In this document: piece by piece, positions 24,397 to 33,476 of the stretch | Layout: each line of letters starts with the position of its first letter | How positions within the stretch are numbered: position 1 is the first letter of the stretch | Assembly (NCBI GenBank): GCA_035623255.1 | Contig: DASPTU010000131.1 | Span: 1-57,390, forward strand | Length of the DNA: 57,390 nucleotides | Direction: 5' to 3' | From: JAFAGX01 sp035623255 | GTDB lineage: Bacteria; Acidobacteriota; Terriglobia; Terriglobales; Acidobacteriaceae | Program-made: the position numbers and the translations under genes | Notes under the pieces: generated by a model | Database searches by the model: none | Seen by the model: the letters and a program-made list of their open reading frames with translations, nothing else | What the model was told of the DNA's origin: nothing

Positions 24397-25155
24397 CTAT
24401 GAGAACAAGGATCCAAGGCCAGCGCTGGTAAGGGCAAAAACCAAATACCAGCCGATGACGATAGCCAGAGCGGTCGAGCGCTTTACTTTGCTGACGCAAC
24501 TGAAGCCGATGGCAGTGACGACCAGGGTCCAGAACATGAAAATGTCCATGGCGGTGGCAAAGCTATAGAGAAAGTGGGAATCGGCCGGATTCAGAAAGTA
24601 TCCCGGGTTGGTGGCCACTGGATTCTGAAAAGTGAACGAGTCGGCACTTGCGCCGACTGCCACGGAAATCGTGGCGAGGATGGTCTTGACGAGAAGCGGC
24701 AAGCTGGCGTACATCACGACGGCCAAAGCGGTCTTGAACTTGATCTCGGCGCTGGCGGCGAATTTGAAAGTGGCAAACAGGATGGCGGCAACCAGCACGT
24801 TCCAGATCAGAATTACGACTGGATAGCTGTAGGAGAAGTTGCGGAAGAATGTGGTCTGGCGCTGCATGGCCTGTTCGCGCTGCGGGGCGGGCAGTTGCTC
24901 GATGCGCTCCGCGGCTTTGGGAGAAGCCTGGATCTGGTTCTCGGCCACTTTGCGAAAGCCGATTTTCTGATCTACCGTGTAGACAAAAACCTCGGACATC
25001 AGGCAGAGCAGCAGGAATGGCGCCCACCAACTGGCATTGCGGCGCAGATCGGTAAAAATTTTTGACGGCGCGATGAAAACATCGACGATGCGCGCCATTT
25101 CGGAAAGCGGGGCGGCTTCGGGGGTGGGCGATGGCAATACCGGCGCAGCGGCCAT
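24397..25155 (-). CDS. Yip1-domain membrane protein
   Basis: A 252-residue inner-membrane protein with about five membrane segments and a soluble N-terminus. EMARIVDVFIAPSKIFTDLR followed by RNASWWAPFLLLCLMSEVFV is typical of bacterial Yip1-family proteins. A Gln-rich stretch (QLPAPQREQAMQRQTTFFRN) forms a loop between segments one and two. GGAGG five bases before the ATG at 25155 sets the start. It follows ilvD on the same strand after 76 bases, without an obvious functional link. Role unknown. Confidence 0.8.
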   Translation of the reverse strand: MAAAPVLPSPTPEAAPLSEMARIVDVFIAPSKIFTDLRRNASWWAPFLLLCLMSEVFVYTVDQKIGFRKVAENQIQASPKAAERIEQLPAPQREQAMQRQTTFFRNFSYSYPVVILIWNVLVAAILFATFKFAASAEIKFKTALAVVMYASLPLLVKTILATISVAVGASADSFTFQNPVATNPGYFLNPADSHFLYSFATAMDIFMFWTLVVTAIGFSCVSKVKRSTALAIVIGWYLVFALTSAGLGSLFS

Positions 25156-25231
25156 GGAAACCTCCATCCGGGCGGATTGTAGTCTGGAATGCGTGGGAGG
25201 ACAAGCCGAAGGGCAGAAGGTCCAATTCTGG

Positions 25232-26911
25232 TCAGCTCTTTGGACTTCGGGGGATGGTGATGGCGCCTTCTGAGGCGGACGACACCAGAGCCGCATATTT
25301 GGCAAAGACACCGCTTGTGTAGACCGGCGGCCGAGGCTTCCACTCCGCGAGGCGCTGCTTCAGGGTATTGTCGCTGATTTCGACCTGTGCAGTCCGTTTG
25401 GCGATGTCGATCTCAATCACATCGTTTTCGCGAACCGCCGCAATTGGGCCGCGAGCCGCGGCTTCAGGCGCGATGTGCCCGAGCATCAGGCCGCGAGTAG
25501 CGCCGCTGAAACGGCCGTCGGTGATGAGGGCAACCGATTCGCCCAGTCCTTCGCCAACGATGGCTGCCGTCACGCTGAGCATCTCGCGCATGCCCGGGCC
25601 ACCTTTTGGGCCCTCGTTACGGATGATGACAACATCTCCAGCATGAATGCGCTTGGAGGTGACCGCGGTCATGGCATCCTCTTCCGACTCGAAAACCCGG
25701 GCTGGGCCACGGTGACTCAGCCGCTCATGGCCGCTGATTTTGGCCACGCAGCCATCAGGGGCGAGATTGCCGTGCAGAATGACGAGACCACCGGTTTTCT
25801 TTAGCGGTTTGTCGGCGGGAGCGATCACCTCCTGGCCGGGACATTCCACGGCGGATTGGGTTTCGGCAGAGATGGTCTTTCCAGTAACGCTCATCTGGTT
25901 GCCGTGAATGCGACTGATCAAGCGCTGCGCCAGCAGACGTACGCCGCCGGCACGATGCATGTCTGCCGCAACAAATTTTCCCGCGGGCTTCAAGTTGGCC
26001 AGCAGAGGCGTTTTTTCGCTGATGGTCTGGAAATCATCGATGTGCAGCGGCACTCCGGATTCCCGGGCCAGCGCCAGCAGATGAAGCACTGCGTTGGTTG
26101 AGCCACCGGTCGCAGCGACGGCGGCGATTGCGTTCTCAAAGGCAGCGCGGGTCAGAATGTCTTTGGGGACGATGCCTTGGCGCAAGAGATTCAGGACAAG
26201 CTTGCCGCAATCGAACGCGACCTGATCTTTGGCGGGATCCATGGCGGGAACGCTATTGAATCCCATCGGCGAAAGGCCAATCATTTCCATGACGGTGGAC
26301 ATGGTGTTCGCGGTGTACTGGCCCCCGCAGGCGCCGGCGCCGGGACAGGCGACGTTCTCAAGTTCGTTCAAATCCGCGTCGGTCATTCTGCCGGCAGCGT
26401 TTGCGCCGACCGCCTCGAAAACGTCCTGGATGGTGACATCCTTGCCGCGATAATTGCCGGCGGCGATTGTGCCGCCGTAAAGGACCAGCCCCGGAATATT
26501 CAGACGCGCCAAAGCCATGGCGGCGGCTGGAATGGTCTTATCGCATCCCACCACACAGACAACGCCGTCAAAGAGTTGGCCGCGGCAGACCAGTTCGATG
26601 GAATCGGCAATAATCTCGCGGCTAACCAAAGAAGCGCGCATGCCTTCCGTGCCCATGGTTTCGCCGTCAGAAATCGCGATGGTGTTGAATTCCATGGGCG
26701 TGCCGCCTGCCTCGCGAATCCCGTCCTTCACCCTGGCGGAAAGGCGGCGAAGGTGGAAGTTGCAGGGCATGGTTTCGATCCAGGTATTGGCAACTGCGAT
26801 GAGCGGTTTGCGCAGATCGGCGTCGCTAAAGCCGATGGCTTTGAACATGGCGCGGGACGGGGCGCGATCGCGTCCGTCAGTGATGGCATGGCTGCGGTGT
26901 TTGGGATCCAT
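25232..26911 (-). CDS. ilvD: Dihydroxy-acid dehydratase
   Basis: Dehydrates 2,3-dihydroxy-isovalerate and -methylvalerate to the keto acids of valine and isoleucine. The 559 residues carry the three iron-sulfur cysteines at Cys50 (ETMPCN), Cys123 (VGCDKTIPAAAM) and Cys195 (ACPGAGACGGQYTANTM), the pattern of the IlvD/EDD superfamily, and the C-terminal DGRFSGATRGLMLGHIAPEA substrate-site segment. It is the fourth gene of ilvC-ilvB-ilvN-ilvD, 57 bases after ilvN. Edd (6-phosphogluconate dehydratase) is excluded by context and by similarity to IlvD-type motifs. Confidence 0.95.
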   Translation of the reverse strand: MDPKHRSHAITDGRDRAPSRAMFKAIGFSDADLRKPLIAVANTWIETMPCNFHLRRLSARVKDGIREAGGTPMEFNTIAISDGETMGTEGMRASLVSREIIADSIELVCRGQLFDGVVCVVGCDKTIPAAAMALARLNIPGLVLYGGTIAAGNYRGKDVTIQDVFEAVGANAAGRMTDADLNELENVACPGAGACGGQYTANTMSTVMEMIGLSPMGFNSVPAMDPAKDQVAFDCGKLVLNLLRQGIVPKDILTRAAFENAIAAVAATGGSTNAVLHLLALARESGVPLHIDDFQTISEKTPLLANLKPAGKFVAADMHRAGGVRLLAQRLISRIHGNQMSVTGKTISAETQSAVECPGQEVIAPADKPLKKTGGLVILHGNLAPDGCVAKISGHERLSHRGPARVFESEEDAMTAVTSKRIHAGDVVIIRNEGPKGGPGMREMLSVTAAIVGEGLGESVALITDGRFSGATRGLMLGHIAPEAAARGPIAAVRENDVIEIDIAKRTAQVEISDNTLKQRLAEWKPRPPVYTSGVFAKYAALVSSASEGAITIPRSPKS

Positions 26912-26968
26912 AGTTAAGAGATTAGAACCGCAGTTCGGTGCGCGTGTCCAGAAGTGTGATCGGAGTGC

Positions 26969-27295
26969 TTAGGCCGTCGCGGTCCTCGCGGCGGCGTTCA
27001 AGGCGACTCTGACCGAAGCCGGGAGATGTGGTGTAGCCGATTGCTCAGGCGCATGGGCGGCGACGGTGAACGGAATTCCGGCGCGGACTTTGGTGACATC
27101 CACAATCGCATGCCAGTCACGGCAGAGTTGACCGATCTGCCTGGGGCTGACCTCCAGCAGCAAGGTCACAGCATGGGCATGATCGGCAGGAGTTGCCTGC
27201 ACGTAAGGCAGTTCGATGCCGCGGCGCGAGGCGGCATTTAGAATGCGCATCAGCGTGCCCTGTGTGTTGCGATACTCGATGTGAAAGGCTTGCAT
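26969..27295 (-). CDS. ilvN: Acetolactate synthase small (ACT) subunit
   Basis: A 108-residue single ACT-domain protein: FHIEYRNTQGTLMRILNAAS and RRGIELPYVQATPADHAHAV, then LLLEVSPRQIGQLCRDWHAI. The size is that of the short, IlvM-like regulatory subunits rather than the about 160-residue IlvH. It activates the catalytic subunit and may confer feedback control. AGGAG stands before its ATG; it follows ilvB by 33 bases. The C-terminal 35 residues are Ala-rich and probably flexible. Confidence 0.85.
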   Translation of the reverse strand: MQAFHIEYRNTQGTLMRILNAASRRGIELPYVQATPADHAHAVTLLLEVSPRQIGQLCRDWHAIVDVTKVRAGIPFTVAAHAPEQSATPHLPASVRVALNAAARTATA

Positions 27296-27328
27296 ATTCG
27301 TTCTCCTGACCGCCGGCCGACGGCGGCG

Positions 27329-29023
27329 CTACTCCTGTTCGAAAATCATTTCTGACAGCGTTCCTCCCGCAGGCACCATGGGATAAACGTTGGCCTCGGG
27401 ATGGCAATCGAAAGCCAACAGCTCCGGCTCCGGCGAAGACAAGAATCGTTGCAGCATCTGCGAAGTCTCGCTGCTCACGGGGAATTCACGCATGGCATCT
27501 TCGTTCAGCCGGTCGCCGTAAATCCTGTAAGCTCGGGCTACTTCGACGAAATCCGGGTTATCGCTTAAGTCCGTTTCCGAGTAATTTCGAGCGTAGAAAA
27601 GCTCTTGCCACTGGCGGACCATGCCGAGATATTTGTTGTCGACAACGACCATTTTTATGGGCAAGCGAAGGCGGCGGACGGTGGCAAGCTCCTGAATGTT
27701 GATCTGGAAGCCGCCGTCACCGGAGATGCAAAGGACGGTGGTCTCTGGTTTGGCGAGCTGGATGCCAATTGCCGCCGGCAGGGCAAAACCCATGGCGCCC
27801 AATCCACCGGAGGTGATGAATCCGCGCGGAGCTGAGGAACGGTAGCGTTGGGCAGCCCACATCTGGTGCTGGCCGACATCGGCCACAATCACGCTGTCAT
27901 CGGGCAGGTGCCGGAAAAGCTCGTCCAGAAAGCGAATTGTGGGTGACGCGAGACCTCGTGGGTCAGACTCTGCTCGTTCCAGCGTGCAAGCTGTATTTCG
28001 CCATGAACTCCAGTCGGGCAATGTTACGCGACGAAGGACGGCCTGGAATGCTGGAATGGTTTCGGCCAAATCGCCGATTACGGGCAGGTCGCAGGCACGC
28101 ACGCGGTCGAGCTGCGCGGGATCGATTTCAAAGTGAACAATTCGAGCATGAGGCGCGAAACGCGAGGGATCACCGGTTACGCGATCATCCAGGCGGGCGC
28201 CGAAGACGAGCAACAGATCGGTTTCATGCAGCGCCAGGTTTGCGGCACGGGTGCCATGCATGCCGACCATACCGAGATAGTAGGGAGCATCGGGTGGCAC
28301 CGCGCCGAGCCCGTGGACCGTGGCAAAAGCAGGGACCTGCAGATGGTCGAGCAAAAGACGGAGATCTGCGACGGCGCCGGAGAGTTTAACTCCCGCACCC
28401 ACGAGTGCAACGGGCCGCCTGGCATTTTCGAGCAGGGCGACAAGAGTTTCGGTAAACGTGGTAACGCCGTGAATGTCGGCAGATCTGGTGTGAGGCTGGA
28501 ACTTGACCGGGCCAGCAAACTCGGTTTTTGCTTTCAGCACATCCGTGGGGATGTCGATGACCACGGGCCCCGGACGGCCGCTGCGTGCCCAGTGAAAGGC
28601 TTCGGCAATTACCGAGGGCAGCTCCTCGATGGAACGGACCAGACGGCTCCACTTGGTGAGAGAAAGTGTCAGTCCGAAAACGTCGGTTTCCTGAAAGGCA
28701 TCCGTGCCGATCAGACCACTTCGAACCTGGCCGGTGATACAAACGAGTGGAACCGAATCCATTTTGGCATCGGCAATACCGGTGACCAGATTTGTAGCGC
28801 CGGGGCCGCTGGTGGCGATGGCGACGCCCACCTTGCCGCTGGCGCGGGCATATCCTTCGGCGGCGAAAACTGCGCCCTGTTCATGGCGGGTGAGCACGTG
28901 CCGTATGCCGCTATCGGGCAGCGCGTCGTAAAGCGGCATAATCGCGCCACCGGGATAGCCGAAGGCCAGCTCGACCCCCTCGGCGCGCAAACAGCTTAGG
29001 ACGATTTCGGCTCCTCTAAGCAT
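27329..29023 (-). CDS. ilvB: Acetolactate synthase large subunit
   Basis: Thiamine-diphosphate enzyme that condenses pyruvate into acetolactate or acetohydroxybutyrate. The 564 residues have the catalytic glutamate in HEQGAVFAAEGYARASG, SGPGATNLVTGIADA, a central FAD-type domain (residues about 190-330) and the thiamine-binding GDGGFQINIQELATVRRL and VVVDNKYLGMVRQWQELF. Its ATG overlaps the ilvC stop region by eight bases, so translation is coupled. All catalytic features are intact. Confidence 0.95.
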   Translation of the reverse strand: MLRGAEIVLSCLRAEGVELAFGYPGGAIMPLYDALPDSGIRHVLTRHEQGAVFAAEGYARASGKVGVAIATSGPGATNLVTGIADAKMDSVPLVCITGQVRSGLIGTDAFQETDVFGLTLSLTKWSRLVRSIEELPSVIAEAFHWARSGRPGPVVIDIPTDVLKAKTEFAGPVKFQPHTRSADIHGVTTFTETLVALLENARRPVALVGAGVKLSGAVADLRLLLDHLQVPAFATVHGLGAVPPDAPYYLGMVGMHGTRAANLALHETDLLLVFGARLDDRVTGDPSRFAPHARIVHFEIDPAQLDRVRACDLPVIGDLAETIPAFQAVLRRVTLPDWSSWRNTACTLERAESDPRGLASPTIRFLDELFRHLPDDSVIVADVGQHQMWAAQRYRSSAPRGFITSGGLGAMGFALPAAIGIQLAKPETTVLCISGDGGFQINIQELATVRRLRLPIKMVVVDNKYLGMVRQWQELFYARNYSETDLSDNPDFVEVARAYRIYGDRLNEDAMREFPVSSETSQMLQRFLSSPEPELLAFDCHPEANVYPMVPAGGTLSEMIFEQE

Positions 29024-30074
29024 TCACGACCTTGGCAGCGGGGCGCTCGGCGGTTTCGGCTTTGATTGCCGGTTTCTGAACTTCCTTCGGCAGCCACGAC
29101 ATCATGCTTCGCAGGCGAGCGCCGACGGATTCAATAGGGTGGCGTTTTTCCTGCTCGCGCAGTTCAGCGAACTTGCGGCCGCCAGTTTTGTTTTCCTCTA
29201 TCCATTCACGCGCGAAGGTACCGTCCTGGATGCGGGCCAGAATCTGTTTCATGGCCGTGCGAGTGCTGTCGCCGACCACCTCGTTGCCACGCGTGAGATC
29301 ACCGTATTCGGCAGTGTTGGAGATCGAATAACGCATGCGGCTGAGGCCGCCTTCATAAATCAGGTCGACGATCAGCTTCATTTCGTGGAGGCACTCGAAG
29401 TAGGCGACCTCGGGCTGATATCCGGCTTCAACCAGAGTCTCGTAGCCCTTCTTGATGAGCGAAGTCAGGCCGCCGCAGAGAACGGCCTGCTCGCCGAAGA
29501 GATCGCTTTCTGTTTCTTCTTTGAACGTAGTCTGCAGAACTCCGGCGCGCGTCGATCCGATTCCGTTGGCGTAGGCCAGCGCATACTCATGGGCGCGGCC
29601 ACTGGCGTCCTGATAGATCGCGAGCAAGGAGGGAACGCCGCGGCCTTCGCTGTAGATCCGGCGCAGCAGATGTCCGGGACTCTTTGGAGCAATCATGACA
29701 ACATCGACGCCGGGCGGAGGAACAATGGTCTTGAAATGAATGCTGAACCCGTGGGAGACGCCGAGAATTTTCCCCGGCGTCAGAGATGGCTTGATGGCAG
29801 CTTCGTAGAGCAAATGCTGCGTTTCATCGGGAGTGAGGATCTGAATCCAGTCGGCCCGTTTGGCGGCTTCGGCTGGTGCGAAGACCTGAAAGCCATCGGC
29901 CAGCGCTTGCTGGGCGCTCGGGCGATGCGTCTCAAGACCGATGATGACCTTGTACCCGCTGTCACGAAGGTTCTGGGCTTGTGCGTGCCCCTGACTGCCA
30001 TAGCCGAAGATGGCGATGGTCTTATTCTTGAGGACCGATGGATTGGCGTCACGCTCATAGAAGATGGTGGGCAC
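29016..30074 (-). CDS. ilvC: Ketol-acid reductoisomerase (NADP type)
   Basis: Converts acetolactate to dihydroxy-isovalerate with Mg and NADPH. A GTG at 30074 is preceded by AAGGAG and gives 352 residues. The Rossmann loop is FGYGSQGHAQAQNLRDSGY; the all-helical C-terminal knotted domain has the Mg ligands in ESDLFGEQAVLCGG and VEAGYQPEVAYFECLHEMKL. Short class I length. It is the first gene of the ilvC-B-N-D operon; a palindromic operator-like site lies 24 bases upstream of its start codon. Confidence 0.95.
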   Translation of the reverse strand: MPTIFYERDANPSVLKNKTIAIFGYGSQGHAQAQNLRDSGYKVIIGLETHRPSAQQALADGFQVFAPAEAAKRADWIQILTPDETQHLLYEAAIKPSLTPGKILGVSHGFSIHFKTIVPPPGVDVVMIAPKSPGHLLRRIYSEGRGVPSLLAIYQDASGRAHEYALAYANGIGSTRAGVLQTTFKEETESDLFGEQAVLCGGLTSLIKKGYETLVEAGYQPEVAYFECLHEMKLIVDLIYEGGLSRMRYSISNTAEYGDLTRGNEVVGDSTRTAMKQILARIQDGTFAREWIEENKTGGRKFAELREQEKRHPIESVGARLRSMMSWLPKEVQKPAIKAETAERPAAKVVNA

Positions 30075-30097
30075 GGGTAGCTCCTTGGCTTTGATGT

Positions 30098-30113
30098 AAC
30101 CGACCGGTCGGTT
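30098..30113 (-). promoter_or_regulatory. TetR-type palindromic operator before ilvC
   Basis: AACCGACCGGTCGGTT is a perfect 16-base palindrome. Its core ACCGACCGGTCGGT is the kind of site often bound by TetR-family repressors. It lies in the 106-base gap between the BamD-like gene and ilvC, in a position to act on ilvC transcription. No TetR gene is in the window. Confidence 0.5.
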
Positions 30114-30180
30114 TGGACATGCTAACGATAACGAGGTGGTAATGTCAATGGGTTTCTGGGTGGCCAGGCACGAGCCCGGC

Positions 30181-31680
30181 TCAGAATGGAACGACTTTGT
30201 GAATGCCCTTCTTTTTCTTCTTCTTGCTGGAAGCGGTATCGGAGTCGTCGCTTGCCTGGTTGTTGGAAGAGGTCGCCGAATCAGCGGTCTGGCTACTGCT
30301 GGCTGTGTTTGCGGACTGATCGGCTGTCTGGATCTCGTTCACCTGTTGTGGAGGAGGCAACGGCTGATTGCCCGCGGAGGGAACATTGGGTTTCAGCTCA
30401 TTGGCATCACTTGCGGGGACATTGGGTTTGAGTTCATTTTGCTCAGGCGTCGCAGCAGTTGCCGCATTGGCGGCGGCGTCGGCATTGCTGTCTGCAGCAA
30501 CTGACGCGTCGGAGCGAGGTATTGGCTGATCCGCCGGGGGCGTTCCTTTTCCAATCTCGACCGAGACCGCGTTCTTATCGCCTGCGCCCTTAGCTGGCAT
30601 GGCTGATTCTTTGGCGGCGTCTCGCACGACATCGCTGGCGCTCATGGGAGTGGGGTCAACCAGAGTTGGCTCGCCTACGTGGGCCGCATCGACAACGCTG
30701 GGATGCTTTTCGAAATTCTTGACCAGCCGAGAGAGCGTGCCAGGGGCCTTACGACTATCTTCTTCGGCTTTGTTCTGCGCAACGGCTGCCTTGGTTGGCT
30801 TGGGAACCGGCTGGTGTAGGGCGAGGAGCCGAGCTTTGGCGTCATCGGCCCGGTCCATTAGCGGATACCGGGTCAGAATGCGGGAATAGGCTTCACTCGC
30901 ACCCTTGGTGAAGGGCTCGATCATACGCGCCTTGAAGGGCTCAAATATACAGTTGGGCGGCTTGTTAAAGGCGACGCAATTGGGGCGCGCACGAATCATG
31001 TTGATCTCGCCTTCGTAGGACTGACCCAGGAGGTAGAGCGCTTCGTCGGCCTTGCTATACAGCGGGTACTTGTCCACCAGAGACCGCAGGCGGGCAATGG
31101 CAGCCGGATAAGACTGGCGTAAATAGTAGAACCGGCCCACGCGATACTCGCGTTCCGCAATCACCTCCTGCACTTCGCGGAGACGTTGCTTCGCCTCCGG
31201 GACCAGCTTGCTGTCGGGAAACTGCATGATCAACTGCCGGTATTCCTCTTCGGCGCGCATGGCGTGGGTGTAATCGCGGTCCGGCTTTTCCATCTCCTGA
31301 TAATGGATGTTGGCGATTTTCAGCTGCGCTTCGGCAGCTTCCGGCATATTGGGGAAGAATGTGATGAAATCTTTGTATTCAATTTCTGCCTGGGCCTGCG
31401 ATGCCGAACCCCCCTCTGCGTACCAGGAATCGGCGATAGCCAGTTTGGCACGGGCGATGTATTCCGAATCAGGATAAGTGTTTATGAGGGTTTGCAACGT
31501 AAGACGAGCCACGTCGAAGCGGTTGTGCTTCATCGCATCCATGGCGCGATCGAACAGCACCTTGTCAGGCTGCTTGGAATCGATGTTGGCGATCGGGTTA
31601 GTAACTTTCTTGTTGGTGCAGGCAGCCGCCAGGAAAAGCACGGCCAATGCGATCGTTAACACCGAAATACGACGTGACAT
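30181..31680 (-). CDS. bamD: BamD-like outer-membrane lipoprotein with long low-complexity tail
   Basis: An exported lipoprotein (lipobox LAAAC, Cys21) of 499 residues. Residues about 40-300 contain tetratricopeptide-like repeats typical of BamD/ComL, the outer-membrane protein assembly factor: FDRAMDAMKHNRFDVARLTL, RAKLAIADSWYAEGGSASQA, EYRQLIMQFPDSKLVPEAKQ, RVGRFYYLRQSYPAAIARLR. An insert with two cysteines (RPNCVAFNKPPNCIFEP) is unusual. The C-terminal 190 residues are Ser/Ala/Asp/Asn-rich with a repeated NELKPNVP and a run of six lysines near the end. It follows rpe by 61 bases. Confidence 0.8.
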   Translation of the reverse strand: MSRRISVLTIALAVLFLAAACTNKKVTNPIANIDSKQPDKVLFDRAMDAMKHNRFDVARLTLQTLINTYPDSEYIARAKLAIADSWYAEGGSASQAQAEIEYKDFITFFPNMPEAAEAQLKIANIHYQEMEKPDRDYTHAMRAEEEYRQLIMQFPDSKLVPEAKQRLREVQEVIAEREYRVGRFYYLRQSYPAAIARLRSLVDKYPLYSKADEALYLLGQSYEGEINMIRARPNCVAFNKPPNCIFEPFKARMIEPFTKGASEAYSRILTRYPLMDRADDAKARLLALHQPVPKPTKAAVAQNKAEEDSRKAPGTLSRLVKNFEKHPSVVDAAHVGEPTLVDPTPMSASDVVRDAAKESAMPAKGAGDKNAVSVEIGKGTPPADQPIPRSDASVAADSNADAAANAATAATPEQNELKPNVPASDANELKPNVPSAGNQPLPPPQQVNEIQTADQSANTASSSQTADSATSSNNQASDDSDTASSKKKKKKGIHKVVPF

Positions 31681-31741
31681 AGAACCTCAGGAATCAGTTT
31701 CTAACTTCCGGTCTCCGGTTTCCAGTCGAAAATCCTGGAGG

Positions 31742-32416
31742 TCAGACCCTCAGCAATGTTGCCTCAGTGGCCGCTTTGAGCAATTTGCGTGCATTGGTAG
31801 TTGGATCGCCTTCCCCAAACACTGCGTTGCCTGCGACCAGGATTTCGGCTCCAGCCCGGACGACATCGCCCACGGTTTCAACGTCGATGCCCCCATCCAC
31901 CTCGATACGATAGGAAAGCCGCCGTTGGGCACGTATCTCGGCCAGATTGCGAATCTTATGCACCGCTCTGGGAATAAACTTTTGCGCGCCGAAGCCCGGA
32001 TTCACCGACATAACCAGAACGTAATCGACGATATCAAGCACTTCTGTTAAGGTTGCCACCGGAGTGGCAGGATTGATCACTACGCCCACTCGCGCCCCAT
32101 GAGTGCGGATGAGATGCAACGTCCGGTTCAGATGCCGGGTTGCTTCCTGATGTACAGAGATCCAGTCAGCGCCGGCTTCGGCAAAGTCCGGAATGTACTG
32201 ATCGGGATTCTCAATCATCAGGTGGCAATCGAGCGGCAGATCGGTGGCCTTGCGTAAAGACCGGACAACCGGAGGGCCGATTGTGATATTGGGGACGAAA
32301 TGACCGTCCATGATGTCGACATGAATGACTGTGCCACCGCCCAGGGCCGCTGCGTGCACCTGTTCGGATAAATGGCTGAAATCTGCAGACAGGATCGATG
32401 GTGCTAGTTCGACCAA
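31742..32416 (-). CDS. rpe: Ribulose-phosphate 3-epimerase
   Basis: Interconverts ribulose 5-phosphate and xylulose 5-phosphate. The TTG at 32416 is chosen: GGGAG lies six bases upstream and the product begins (M)VELAPSILSADFSHL, the standard N-terminus, giving 224 residues; the frame extends to 32449 without a ribosome site. Metal and catalytic residues fall in HVDIMDGHFVPNITIGPP, LDCHLMIENPDQYI, VLVMSVNPGFGAQKFI and IEVDGGID. It is followed by the BamD-like gene. Family length is normal. Confidence 0.94.
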   Translation of the reverse strand: MVELAPSILSADFSHLSEQVHAAALGGGTVIHVDIMDGHFVPNITIGPPVVRSLRKATDLPLDCHLMIENPDQYIPDFAEAGADWISVHQEATRHLNRTLHLIRTHGARVGVVINPATPVATLTEVLDIVDYVLVMSVNPGFGAQKFIPRAVHKIRNLAEIRAQRRLSYRIEVDGGIDVETVGDVVRAGAEILVAGNAVFGEGDPTTNARKLLKAATEATLLRV

Positions 32417-32576
32417 CCCAGGCTCCCGGGACGAAGAGGTAATTAGCAAAATTCTAACACGCGGATTGGCCGCAATTCGGTGCTCTGCGGCTTAAGTGGT
32501 CATCTGTCAGGGTTGCAGGTAAAATCCTGATTCGCCCTGAGTGCCGACTCAGCGGCAGAGGCCATATCCTACTACT

Positions 32577-33458
32577 ATGAGAATGCGAGTTCGCAAAGCC
32601 GTCTTTCCCGCCGCCGGACTGGGTACGCGCTTTTTACCTGTCACCAAGGCCCAGCCGAAGGAGATGTTGCCTCTTGTCGACAAGCCCATTATTCAGTACG
32701 GCGTAGAAGAGGCACTGGCGGCGGGTTGCGATCAGATCATCATCGTGACCGGTCGCGGCAAGCAAGCGATCGAAGATCACTTCGACGTGAGTTACGAACT
32801 GGAGCACATGCTGGAAGACCGGAAGAAGACCGATCTGCTGGAAATTGTGCGGCACATCTCGGACCTGATTCACGTTGCCTACGTGCGTCAGAAGGAGGCA
32901 TTGGGACTCGGACACGCGGTGCTTACCGCGCGGGAATTGGTGGGGAACGAGCCGTTTGCAGTGCTGCTTGCGGATGACGTTATCGATGCCGATCCGCCAT
33001 GCCTGAAGCAGATGATGAATGTCTTCGAAAAAATGCAGTGCTCGGTGCTGGCTACCCAGGTTGTTGAGGGCAAAGCTATTTCAGCCTATGGTGTGCTCGA
33101 CGTAAAGCCGGTCAAGGGGGAATTCGAAGGGCGGTTGTACGAGATTCGCAATATGGTGGAGAAGCCTCGGCTGGAAGATGCGCCATCGAACCTGGCCATC
33201 ATCGGCCGTTACATCTTAACCCCGGCAGTTTTCGAGACACTGTCACAGACTCAGGCGGGAGCCGGCGGCGAACTGCAACTTACTGATGGCATGAAACTGC
33301 TGCTGCAACGAGAAAAGATGTACGCATACGTGTACGAGGGCAAGCGACATGACACCGGCGACAAGCTGGGATTCCTCAAGGCAACGGTGGAGTTTGCCTT
33401 GAAGCGGCCGGACCTGGGAGAACCGTTTCGCCAATACCTGAAAAGTCTGAAACTTTAG
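32577..33458 (+). CDS. galU: UTP-glucose-1-phosphate uridylyltransferase
   Basis: Makes UDP-glucose from UTP and glucose 1-phosphate for envelope polysaccharides. The nucleotidyltransferase loop KAVFPAAGLGTRFLPVTKAQ is followed by PKEMLPLVDKPIIQYGVEEA, then AVLLADDVIDA (metal Asp) and EIRNMVEKPRLEDAPSNLAI and GRYILTPAVFETL, all GalU-type. The ATG at 32577 (293 residues) is adopted by family alignment, with ATG 32583 as alternative; the frame opens at GTG 32541. It converges on purE with an 18-base gap. Confidence 0.94.
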   Translation: MRMRVRKAVFPAAGLGTRFLPVTKAQPKEMLPLVDKPIIQYGVEEALAAGCDQIIIVTGRGKQAIEDHFDVSYELEHMLEDRKKTDLLEIVRHISDLIHVAYVRQKEALGLGHAVLTARELVGNEPFAVLLADDVIDADPPCLKQMMNVFEKMQCSVLATQVVEGKAISAYGVLDVKPVKGEFEGRLYEIRNMVEKPRLEDAPSNLAIIGRYILTPAVFETLSQTQAGAGGELQLTDGMKLLLQREKMYAYVYEGKRHDTGDKLGFLKATVEFALKRPDLGEPFRQYLKSLKL

Positions 33459-33476
33459 CAACTCCGTATATCCAGG

